Of a DNA stretch of 64,000 bases, positions 56,415-64,000 are shown in pieces; positions within the stretch are counted from its first letter, which is position 1; every line of letters starts with the position of its first letter. The DNA is taken from contig NZ_CP121660.1 in NCBI RefSeq assembly GCF_029714365.1, forward strand, positions 558,001-622,000, given 5' to 3'. The position numbers and the translations under genes were made by a program. The notes beneath the pieces are model-generated. The model did no database searches. It was not told the DNA's origin and was given only the letters and a program-made list of their open reading frames with translations. Origin of the DNA: Sinorhizobium terangae. GTDB taxonomy: Bacteria > Pseudomonadota > Alphaproteobacteria > Rhizobiales > Rhizobiaceae.

Positions 56415-57257
56415 ATGAAAGATGTCGTCGCGTTGGTTACGGGCGCAAGCCGCGGTGTCGGCCGCGGGATTGCGCTGTCGCTGCTCGCCGAGGGAGCCAC
56501 GGTCCACGTTACCGGCAGGTCCCGTTCCGATGCGGAAGCAAGCCTGGGAGGTAAGCGCGCGGGATCGCTGGAGGGGCTTGCGCTTGAGGCTGCGGCATTA
56601 CCCGGACGACTGGTCGTTCATCATTGCGACCACAGCAACGACGCCGAAACCGAGCGCGTGGCTGAAGAGATCAGGGCCGCCAACAGGCTGGACATTCTGG
56701 TGAACAATGCATGGCCCGGCTATGAAAACATGGTCGAGGATGGCGATTTTACTTGGCCGCGCCCTTTCTGGGAGCAGCCCGTCTGGCGGTGGGACGCAAT
56801 GATCGGCACCGCGCTGAGGGCGGCTTTCATGATGTCGCGCGCAGTGGCGCCGACGATGATCTCGACGCAGCGCGGTCTGATCGTCAATATTTCGTTCTGG
56901 GCAGCTCAATTCTACGACGGCAACGCGATCTACGGCATGGCCAAAGCCGCCGCCGACAAGATGGCCGCGGACTTCGCACATGAACTGCGTCCACATAAAG
57001 TCGCCGCCGTCGCACTCTATCCCGGGCTGGTACGCACCGAAGCCGTCATGCAGAACGCCGAATATTTCGACTTGTCCAACTCCGAATCCCCGAGGTTCAT
57101 CGGCCATGTCATCGCCGGACTTTGGCGGGACCCTGCGCTGATGTCGAAATCCGGGCGTGTCCTGGTCGCGGCAGAGCTGGCTCGGGAGTATGACATTGCC
57201 GACGTCGACGGCTACAGACCTGTTCCCCTCAGCGCGGCGGACTTTGTGAAAAGCTGA
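56415..57257 (+). CDS. short-chain dehydrogenase/reductase
   Basis: This 280-residue SDR has VTGASRGVGRGIA, a NNAW in place of NNAG, and YGMAK (Tyr-x3-Lys) with the serine in NISFWAA. An aromatic-rich insert, FTWPRPFWEQPVWRWDAM, replaces the usual loop before helix E. It resembles DHRS1-like SDRs. The start at 56415 follows GGGAGG. The long open frame upstream runs through repeat A and is not coding. Confidence 0.85.
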   Translation: MKDVVALVTGASRGVGRGIALSLLAEGATVHVTGRSRSDAEASLGGKRAGSLEGLALEAAALPGRLVVHHCDHSNDAETERVAEEIRAANRLDILVNNAWPGYENMVEDGDFTWPRPFWEQPVWRWDAMIGTALRAAFMMSRAVAPTMISTQRGLIVNISFWAAQFYDGNAIYGMAKAAADKMAADFAHELRPHKVAAVALYPGLVRTEAVMQNAEYFDLSNSESPRFIGHVIAGLWRDPALMSKSGRVLVAAELAREYDIADVDGYRPVPLSAADFVKS

Positions 57258-57681
57258 ATTCGTGTCGGTCTTTTCAACGACCCGGTTAGTCGGCTGATCT
57301 TTCAAACAGTTCGTGGAAAACCTTGGCGCTCCGCCGAGGCGATCTTGCACGTCAATTTTCTCCTGGCTCCGTCTGCCGTGGCATGGAGCCACGCTCTTTG
57401 GAGACGTGATGCCGCTTGCAAGACGATGTCTGCTTTCAGGCAGGCGCGTGCCGGCCTCTATGACCGAAGTGGGGGCGTTTCCGGACGAAGTCCGACGACG
57501 GATGAAGCAGACGGCGAATGCCTTCAGCCCCGGTCCTTGCGGGCGATGCATTCGCATCGACATCTGAAATAACGGCGTCCGGAGTGCCTACTCAGCGTGC
57601 CAAAGGGGGCGGCCAAATCGAAGGGCCGGCGGCTCCTCGTGTTGCCCCGTTCAAGTCAGCACCACCTACTCTGCGCAGATG
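57258..57681. other. intergenic with repeat B
   Basis: No gene. Repeat B copy 2 is at 57404-57477. Confidence 0.5.
57404..57477. repeat. dispersed repeat B, copy 2
   Basis: It matches 19833-19908 almost base for base, including CAAGACGATGTCTGCTTTCA and ATGACCGAAGTGGGGGCG. Confidence 0.75.
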
Positions 57682-59121
57682 TCAGGGCGGCGTAATCGTT
57701 TGATGACGTTCGTCGAGATATCGCTCAAGCCATGTATAGCCGGCATACGTGCCCGATGGGACGATATTGTTTCGATCGGCTGCATTGGTCGTGCTGAGAC
57801 CGTTTGCCTGCTCAAAGCTGTTCGGCATTCCGTCGTTGTCGCTATCGGTCGGCGGTGACCCCCCGGTGATCACGGGGAAAGAGGCCGATGTCGTATAAAT
57901 CGGGTTGCTGGCAGGGGCCGTCGACACATTGCTGACAAAGCCGATCCACCTCGCGTCCAGGCTATCGCGGGGAAAGGCCCCGACTTGTTGCGTCAGGTGA
58001 CTCTTGAGCGTCGCCGTGCTGTTGGCCGGGGCACTCAGCGCTCCGATGGGAGCAGCCCTGCTTGTTTCGGTGCACGGCGCCACCGGGCTGATCTGCGTCA
58101 GTCGGCACTGGGGGATGGCCGGCGAACCCAGGAGCACGTTGTCGTTGCCGGTACCCGTCCCAACCGGCGCATACCACCTGTTCGTGGCAGCCGTCTCGTT
58201 GCTTTGGTTGACGAGCGCGATCGGGCCCGTCGATTTCGGACCGCGCTCCATGATGTTGGCTGCGACATTCGCGCAGGTGCCGACGTTGTTCGCGTCAGGG
58301 TGATCGTCGACAACCATGATGCCGAACTCGCCCGGGTTCGAGATCAAGTTATTGATGACGTCATGCACCCGTTCGTTCGCGGTGCCGCATCCCACCGATT
58401 TCAACGCCGGATTGCGCCACCGATGCGCGCTGATGATATTGCGCCAGAGAGTGGTCTTGCCGCAGTCTCCCCGGTGCTGATCTGAGCAGATGAGGGGACC
58501 ATAATCATGATGTGAGGGGGAAAGCGGGTAGGCGAACAGGCTGTATGCGATCGTGATGTTCTTACCGCTCTGAAACGAGTACATTGCTTGGTCGGAACCG
58601 TACCCGACCGACATGTGGTCGAGGTAGATGTTCTGCGGATCCACTGTGCCTGCCTTCTCGATGCCGATTCCGCTCCGACTGCCCCGTGTGCTCGCCCATG
58701 CGGCCTCGTTCCCCGGGCGCACGCGCAGGTGCCTCAGAAACACGTTGCTGGCCAGGATGCGAATGGGGGTCTTCGCGGCAGTCGCAGCGATGCCGGACTT
58801 CAGGCGGATCTGGATGCCGCCCGGGCTTGTCTGACCCGCCACCGTCAGGGCGCCACTGCTTACAACGATCGGAGACGCAAGCTGGATCGTTCCGCTCACC
58901 CTGAACACGCAGGTGCGGGCCCCGGTCGCCTGCATGCAGGCCCGAAGACTGCCCGTCCCGCTGTCTGCCGTGTTCGTAACAATGAAGACGGCGCCGCCGC
59001 GCCCGCCGCTCGTGGCCCTGCCGGCGCCCGAAGCGCCCGGAAACGTGTCGAGCGCTTGTGCGGACTGCACAGTCGCAAGGAAAAACGCGATCAACGACGC
59101 AGCACCGCGAAACGACCTCAT
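57682..59121 (-). CDS. secreted pectate-lyase-like protein
   Basis: This 479-residue protein has a signal peptide (AASLIAFFLATVQSAQA) and opens with FPGASGAGRATSGGRGG, the start typical of right-handed beta-helix pectate lyases (PL1-like). Beta-helix strands follow, such as GIGIEKAGTVDPQNIYLDHM and NITIAYSLFAYPLSP. DSDNDGMPNSFEQANGL near residue 430 is a calcium-binding thrombospondin type 3/dockerin-like loop. It could attack pectic plant polymers outside the cell. Catalytic residues were not pinned down. Confidence 0.82.
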   Translation of the reverse strand: MRSFRGAASLIAFFLATVQSAQALDTFPGASGAGRATSGGRGGAVFIVTNTADSGTGSLRACMQATGARTCVFRVSGTIQLASPIVVSSGALTVAGQTSPGGIQIRLKSGIAATAAKTPIRILASNVFLRHLRVRPGNEAAWASTRGSRSGIGIEKAGTVDPQNIYLDHMSVGYGSDQAMYSFQSGKNITIAYSLFAYPLSPSHHDYGPLICSDQHRGDCGKTTLWRNIISAHRWRNPALKSVGCGTANERVHDVINNLISNPGEFGIMVVDDHPDANNVGTCANVAANIMERGPKSTGPIALVNQSNETAATNRWYAPVGTGTGNDNVLLGSPAIPQCRLTQISPVAPCTETSRAAPIGALSAPANSTATLKSHLTQQVGAFPRDSLDARWIGFVSNVSTAPASNPIYTTSASFPVITGGSPPTDSDNDGMPNSFEQANGLSTTNAADRNNIVPSGTYAGYTWLERYLDERHQTITPP

Positions 59122-59284
59122 CGTTGCACCCTCGATCGTCTAACTGCCGTTTACGCCTTAGGTGTTACAACCGAGAGGCCGTAGGGTGCTCATTGCACAG
59201 GTTGCAGTCAAGGATTAGGAGCGTCGCCCAAACGAGTTACCGCGCGTGAACCGGCCAGCGCATGCCGTGGTGTTGATACGCGGG

Positions 59285-59541
59285 TTAGGACGTAGAGATC
59301 AAACAGAATGGATGGTTTCGGGTCGCGGGCGCTGCAAGCACGAAGAGCGATACCGCAGCAATGCGCCAATCGGCGCCGGAATGGGCGACCGCAACGATGG
59401 CAGCAGACATCACTTGGAGAAAGACGCCAATCAACAATAGCCGCGGTCGAAATTGGATCCGCGACAGTGCGTAAGCAGCGAGCGCGCCGGCTGTGACAGC
59501 CAGTGCCGTAGAAATGGCGGCGACGATGAGAGAGTTGCCCT
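59285..59541 (-). pseudogene. membrane-protein fragment, MalG-permease-like start
   Basis: The frame reads NSLIVAAISTALAVTAGALA then AYALSRIQFRPRLLL, close to the NSLIVA...AAYALSR segment of MalG-type permeases. What follows (GVFLQVMSAAIVAVAHSGAD) departs from that family, so the match is partial. It ends at TAA 59285. Confidence 0.4.
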
Positions 59542-59544
59542 ACT

Positions 59545-59640
59545 GTCTTGCCGCTGCCCAACGCGAACAGGAACTGGTCGGCGCCGCCGGTGAAGGTGGC
59601 ATCGCCGTACAACTGATCGCTTCCCGTGCCACCAACAAGA
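59545..59640 (-). pseudogene. RTX calcium-repeat fragment
   Basis: The frame reads LVGGTGSDQLYGDATFTGGA then DQFLFALGSGKTVG. GGxGxDxLYGD is the nonapeptide calcium-binding repeat of RTX proteins. It is joined directly to the permease-like fragment at about 59541, a deletion junction. Confidence 0.55.
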
Positions 59641-59666
59641 AGCTATCGGCTGACCGCAGAACGCCC

Positions 59667-60317
59667 TTAGTAGAGTGTCCTTCGATAGTCTTCCTCCAGT
59701 CCTTCGTCCATCTTTCGCATTTCATCCCTGTCCGTGGGGGCCCCTGTAGTCTCATCCAGAATCATCTTTATGAGCGAGGGCATCTCGGTGCGGTCCTGGA
59801 AATGATCTGCGCTCCACAAACGGGAGCGCCGGAATGCCTTGGCGCAGTGCATGAACACTTCGCTCACGCTTACGATGATAGCAAGTTTTGGGATGCGACC
59901 AGCGACCCCCATGCTCTTCAGGAGTTCAGGGTCACGAGTCAGAGTGGCTCGCCCGTTTACGCGCAATGTGTCCTCGAAACCGGGAATTACGAACAGCAGT
60001 CCGACGTTCGGGTTGGCGATTATGTTGCTTAGGGTATCAAGACGATTATTGCCGGGCCGATCGGGGATCGCGAGGGTAAGCTCATCAAGAATCTTCACGA
60101 AGCCAGGAGGATCGCCACGAGGACTGACATCGGCGTTTCCATCCAGATGCTGGGAACCTATGCACAAGAACGGCGAGCGCCTGATAAACTCTCGCGCATG
60201 CTCACCAAGCGAATTCTGACACTTCAGTATAGCCAGGGAGTGTGTCGGTTCGAACAGCCCCCGAAGTGACCGTTCATCCTCGATCGCGAAATCGGGATTG
60301 AGCTGAAATGCCGCCAT
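59667..60317 (-). CDS. pyridoxamine-phosphate-oxidase-like FMN-binding protein
   Basis: This 216-residue protein has the split-barrel pattern: FLCIGSQHLDGNADVSPRGD, ELTLAIPDRPGNNRLDTLSN, IIANPNVGLLFVIPGFEDTL and VNGRATLTRDPELL. These match the PPOX-type family typified by MSMEG_1061. An FMN cofactor and oxidation or reduction of small molecules are expected; the substrate is unknown. The late HCAKAFRRSRLW fits the family. Confidence 0.85.
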   Translation of the reverse strand: MAAFQLNPDFAIEDERSLRGLFEPTHSLAILKCQNSLGEHAREFIRRSPFLCIGSQHLDGNADVSPRGDPPGFVKILDELTLAIPDRPGNNRLDTLSNIIANPNVGLLFVIPGFEDTLRVNGRATLTRDPELLKSMGVAGRIPKLAIIVSVSEVFMHCAKAFRRSRLWSADHFQDRTEMPSLIKMILDETTGAPTDRDEMRKMDEGLEEDYRRTLY

Positions 60318-61043
60318 GATCCACCTCCCAGGCTGCTCCCATTTGTATCTTAGTCATTATCCGCGCACCTCAGACCTTCACTGTCCGCTTCCTCTATGCG
60401 AATATGAGGTACGTACATCAAGCTTGGTACCTTAGTTTGATTGCAGGATCAATGTAGTTTGTAGGCCTTCTTGGCGATAAGGTGCGGTGGTTTATAACGA
60501 CGACCTCGGATGGCGAAGCTTCCGCGTTTGCATATCGCTTCTCGGGTGACTGCGATAACGACGCGTGAAGAAGCTACTAAGGTCCGCTTCTGGCGCATGT
60601 GTGCCGCTGAACTCGACACCTAGAAAGACCGCATAGGGCTCAACCGAGCCATTCCCGGTCCTCGTCCCCTACGGCCGCAAGGGGTCGAAACGCGTCGATC
60701 GCAGCTTCCGAGGTAGGTCTGGAAGTGGCGCAAACCTGCAGCTCGGCGGCATCTATGCATGTCCGCTTCTGGGATACCAACGTGCTCTGCACAGTGTGTG
60801 ACTTGAGGGCGCAATGCTGCCGTTCACAGACTTAAGCGTGGACGTCGCCTTAGGGGGTGGACGGAATTGTGCTCCCACAAGCCCGGCACGGCGGGTTGCT
60901 GCGATGTTCACCTTTTGGGCCGATAAGATGGTGTAACGGGCCGACCCGGGCCGGCAGGTTTGAAGGGCCGGTGGTCGTCCCTCACAATGATGGTGTCGCG
61001 GAGTCAGGAGTGGCCTGCTCCATAGCAGCACGGAGAGACGACC
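60318..61043. other. intergenic with repeat A and IS110 left end
   Basis: No gene. Repeat A copy 3 lies at 60733-60812. From about 60900 the sequence, with GGGCCGGCAGG and GGGCCGGTGG, is likely the left end of the third IS110. Confidence 0.5.
60733..60812 (+). repeat. dispersed repeat A, copy 3
   Basis: It matches copies 1 and 2 with several mismatches. The shared block starts further left, at about 60675, when compared with copy 1. Confidence 0.85.
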
Positions 61044-62081
61044 ATGAAAGAGTATGCCGGCATAGACGTATCCCTGGAATACTCAAGTGTGTGCGTGGTG
61101 GATGCGGATGGCCGCATTGTGCGGGAAGCAAAGATCCTCAGCGAGCCCGCTGCGCTGATCGCCTGGTTCGGCGCGCACGGCGTTGCGATGGAGCGAATTG
61201 GTCTGGAGGCCGGGCCCTTGTCGCAGTGGCTCCATGCCGGGATGGTGAAAGCCGGTCTCTCGGTCGAGCTGATCGAGACGCGCCACGTGCGTGCAGCCTT
61301 CAAGACAATGCCGGTAAAGACCGACAAGAAGGACGCTCGGGGCATTGCGCAGTTGATGCGGCTTGGCTGGTTCAGGCCGGTCCACTGCAAATCTCTTGCG
61401 GCCCAGGAGGTGCGTGCGCTGCTGACCGCCCGCAAGCTCATTCAAGGCAAGCTTCACGACATCGAGATGAGCATCCGGGGCATCCTGCGCGGCTTCGGCC
61501 TCAAGGTCGGGCCGACGACGCGGCGCACTTACGCGGGGCGCATCCGCGAGCTGATTGCAGGCCATTCGACCTTGGAAGCGATCGCCGCTTCGCTGCTGAA
61601 GGTGCGCGACGCGCTTGTGCATGAGTTTGCAGGGCTTGAGCGCCAGCTGCGCGCCATCGCCCGCCAGGATAACAACGCACAGCGGTTGATGACGACGCCA
61701 GGCGTTGGTGTCCTGGTGGCGCTGACGTTTGTGGCGGCCGTCGATGCGCCGGAGCGCTTCCGCTCATCACGCGCGGTGGGGCCGCACTTCGGATTGACGC
61801 CGAAGAAATATCAATCGGGCGAGACCGATCATAGCGGTCGCATCTCGAAGATCGGCGATGGGAGCGTGCGCACCGCGCTCTACGAGGCGGCCAACGTCAT
61901 CCTGACGCGACCGGTCAAAGGTTCCGATCTGAAGCGCTGGGCGTTGGCGGTCGCCAAACGGGCCGGTCCCAGAAAGGCGCGCGTGGCGCTGGCCCGCAAG
62001 CTCGCGGTGGTGTTGCATTGCCTGCTCAGGGACAGAACCAACTTCATTGCTCATAAGGGAGCGCCAGCCGTGGCGGCTTGA
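61044..62081 (+). CDS. IS110-family transposase (intact)
   Basis: This 345-residue protein has YAGIDVSLEYSSV, LEAGPLSQWL and VKTDKKDARGIAQLMRLGW in the DEDD domain. The Transposase_20 part shows MTTPGVGVLVALTFVAAVD, HFGLTPKKYQSGETDH and GRISKIGDGSVRTALYEAA. It is complete and of usual length. It is related to the copy at 38621 but clearly divergent, so the three IS110 genes are separate arrivals. Confidence 0.92.
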   Translation: MKEYAGIDVSLEYSSVCVVDADGRIVREAKILSEPAALIAWFGAHGVAMERIGLEAGPLSQWLHAGMVKAGLSVELIETRHVRAAFKTMPVKTDKKDARGIAQLMRLGWFRPVHCKSLAAQEVRALLTARKLIQGKLHDIEMSIRGILRGFGLKVGPTTRRTYAGRIRELIAGHSTLEAIAASLLKVRDALVHEFAGLERQLRAIARQDNNAQRLMTTPGVGVLVALTFVAAVDAPERFRSSRAVGPHFGLTPKKYQSGETDHSGRISKIGDGSVRTALYEAANVILTRPVKGSDLKRWALAVAKRAGPRKARVALARKLAVVLHCLLRDRTNFIAHKGAPAVAA

Positions 62082-62457
62082 TCGGAGGAGACGACAAGAC
62101 AGGCTTTCGGACGGGCACAGCCATCAGCCCGCCGCAGCAAGGTCCCTTCGCCGGGACGATGGATGGGTTAGGCCGCTATGCGATCAGCAGCACCCGGTGA
62201 CTGCGCTTCTAAGATTGGCCAACCGGTCCTCAGCAGACCCCATAGAGCAGCGGCAAAGCTCCGACTGCGGACAGAAGCAAGCACTCGGCGAGGGATCAAG
62301 CGCACAAGGGATTGACGCAACGCCCGTTGCAGAAGATCGCATAATGTATCAACAGGAACGCCCGGTCGAAACGGGCGAGGGGCAGGAAGCAGTCCTTCGG
62401 AGCCGTTTCATTTACCCTGCGTGGCTGTCGGAATCTGCTGGGTGCAGATGTTCTGTA
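62082..62457. other. intergenic, IS110 right end and hairpin
   Basis: No gene. A hairpin with CGCCCG (62359-62364) and CGGGCG (62372-62377) is present. The first part may be the right end of the IS110 element, where IS1111-type relatives carry their RNA. Confidence 0.4.
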
Positions 62458-63597
62458 TCACGATGATCGTCTATCGCGGATCGCCCGGAGCTCCGCGAGG
62501 AATGCCGTTGCAATTTCGGTTGCCTCAGACGCATCCGCGGATTCGACATCCAAACCGTGCGCAGCGCGGTTCATGGTCTGTAGAGCATTCCGGAACCGAT
62601 CTGCGCTTTGGTGGGCCAAACCGAGTCGCTGCAGTTCCGTTAGCATCGGTCCGAGAGCCAGCGGACGCTCGGATTCGGTCTGATCGGCCATCAGTAGTCG
62701 GATTTCACGCTCAACCTCTATGCGTAGCTTCACGAGCGCCATCAACGGGAATTCCCGCGCAAACTCCGCCTCTGTCGGTAGCTCTGTCTGCAATGGCTCG
62801 GGGAGGGCGGCAGAGAGCCTATATTCCGCAACGCCCATCGGCTTTGTGGAGTCTCGAAGCGCGTATTCGACGATCACTTCATTCTTTCCTTTGCACAGAA
62901 TGATGCCGATGCTCGGGGCGTCTGACTCGTGTCGAAGTTGGGCATCGACCGCGGAAAGATAGAAGTTCATCTTCCCAGCGAACTCCGGCTTAAAGTCCTC
63001 GATCTTCAGCTCTACGACGACGAAACAGCGCAGCCGCAAATGATAGAATAGAAGATCCAGATAATAGTCCTGCCCACCAACCTCGAGATGATGCTGGCTG
63101 CCGACGAATGCGAAGCCTTTACCGAGCTCAAGAATGAGAGAGCGTAGGCGCTCAAGTAGTCCTTGCTCAAGTTCGCGCTCGGACATTGCCGGACCGAGGG
63201 CAAGAAAATCGAAGCTGTAAGGATCTTTGATTAACTCCTGCGCCAGATCGGATTGCGGTGCAGGTAGTGTCCGGGCGAAATTGGTGAGTGCCTTGCCCTG
63301 CCGCTGGTAGAGGCCGCTTTCGATCTGATGTACGAGAACATTGCGGCTCCACCCATGTTCTACCGCTTGCCGAGCATACCAGAGCCGCTCTTCGGAGCTT
63401 TTCAACGCCTCGATGAGCTTGACGTTATGGCCCCAGGGCAATTGTGCAACAAGTTGTTGCACGATTTGTTCATCCGGAAACGCCTCAGCAAAGGCGCGCA
63501 TATATTTGAGGTTCCGCGGCGAAAGCCCCGTCATCTCGGGAAAATCGCGCCGAAGATCCGTGGCGAGCCGATCGATGACGCGCGTGCCCCATCCTTC
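62458..63597 (-). pseudogene. DUF1016/YhcG-type PD-(D/E)XK nuclease, 5' truncated
   Basis: Family sequence begins at EGWGTRVIDRLATDLRRDFP (about 63597) and continues with SPRNLKYMRAFAEAFPDEQI, LPWGHNVKLIEALKS, and the nuclease core DYYLDLLFYHLRLRCFVVVE followed by LKIEDFKPE. The PD-(D/E)XK acid pair and lysine are present. The first 30-50 residues are missing. The open frame beyond 63597 is only antisense to the neighbouring oxidoreductase remnant. After the nuclease domain comes a helical tail of about 110 residues. YhcG proteins occur near restriction systems and mobile elements. Confidence 0.8.
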
Positions 63598-64000
63598 ATG
63601 CCGTCCGTGGAGATGGGACAGGGGATCTACACTTCGGTAGCTATGCTCTTGGCCGAAGAATTGGAAGTCACCCTGGATCAGGTGGAGCTGGAGCATGCGC
63701 CTGCTGACCCACACGGTATGCAAACCCTTTGCTCGGCGACCAGATCACCGGGGGCTCCATCGCAATCCGCGCTGTTTACGAGCCCATGCGCAAGGCGGGC
63801 GCTGCCGCCCGCATCATGCTGGTGAACGCTGCAGCGCGAGGCTGGGGCGTCGCGCCCGAGACGTGCAGTGCCGAGGCCGGGCATGTCGTTCACGCCGCAA
63901 GCGGCCGCCGCGCTGCCTATGGCAGTTTGATACGGGCTGCGGCATCCGAAGCCGTTCCACAGGAAATGCCACTGAAGCCTGCGTCCAGCTTCAAGCTGAT
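63592..64000 (+). pseudogene. molybdopterin oxidoreductase (isoquinoline 1-oxidoreductase beta-like) remnant, runs off right edge
   Basis: The frame reads SVEMGQGIYTSVAMLLAEEL and ELEHAPADPHG, then changes frame near 63725 into PLLGDQITGGSIAIRAVYEP and MRKAGAAARIMLVNAAARGW. EMGQGxYT and GGSxAI...MRKAGAAAR are signatures of the xanthine-dehydrogenase-type molybdopterin subunit. The 5' part is missing at the junction with the DUF1016 remnant. Confidence 0.8.

Noticed and set aside
53047-60812. CRISPR array made of the 80-bp repeats
   Set aside because: Three copies lie kilobases apart without regular spacing or cas genes.
62359-62377. Hairpin after the third IS110 as a defined terminator or RNA
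   Set aside because: The stem is only 6 bp and has no T-run; left as part of the intergenic entry.

Overview
The window looks like an accessory or island region of a high-GC alphaproteobacterium, most likely a rhizobium (Rhizobiaceae, Sinorhizobium/Ensifer-like). The call rests on gene content: a CheB-CheR-PAS-HWE kinase fusion, a BA14K protein, TPR regulators with a membrane anchor, IS110 and IS66 elements, a short rhizobial-type tyrosine recombinase and degenerate intergenic repeats. It is inference from family knowledge, not from a database search. No rRNA, tRNA, CRISPR array or replication origin was seen.

Layout. 0-2 kb: two IS110-family elements head to head. 2-10 kb: a LysE exporter, then a chemosensory-like signalling locus (stand-alone CheB esterase, a 1163-residue CheB-CheR-PAS-HWE kinase, a translationally overlapping receiver). 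10-20 kb: a tyrosine recombinase, an outer-membrane barrel protein, and a minus-strand set of arylsulfatase, HAD hydrolase and octaheme cytochrome c with HEAT/TPR-like tail, all exported, facing a TPR transmembrane regulator. 20-26 kb: a broken methyltransferase, a thioredoxin-reductase-like flavoprotein divergent from a TetR regulator over a perfect operator, then an SDR/AraC pair with two matching direct-repeat operators. 27-32.5 kb: a three-gene operon of a five-GAF histidine kinase, a receiver and a receiver-adenylate cyclase, joined by ATGA overlaps.

33.6-40.2 kb is a decayed prophage: RHH and HTH regulators, small phage genes, a prohead protease with a nonsense codon and frameshift, the first codons of a capsid gene cut by an IS66 remnant, and a GH25 endolysin split around an intact IS110 element. 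40-49.5 kb: LysR/isochorismatase pair, a SAM-cyclase-AAA-TPR giant with one frameshift, and a TauABC-type transporter. 49.7-52.9 kb: a decaying sugar ABC operon with an aldo/keto reductase. 53-64 kb: a DUF1684 protein, a DDE insertion sequence with terminal inverted repeats, an SDR, a secreted pectate-lyase-like protein, fused gene scraps, a flavin-binding protein, a third IS110, and a DUF1016 nuclease remnant abutting a molybdopterin oxidoreductase remnant at the right edge.

At least nine otherwise well-preserved genes carry single-base frameshifts. This is either widespread gene decay in a mobile region or base-level assembly error; the sequence alone cannot decide. The most useful second looks are the AraC and TetR operators, the sulfatase/cytochrome set, the five-GAF kinase operon, and possible bridge RNAs of the IS110 elements.
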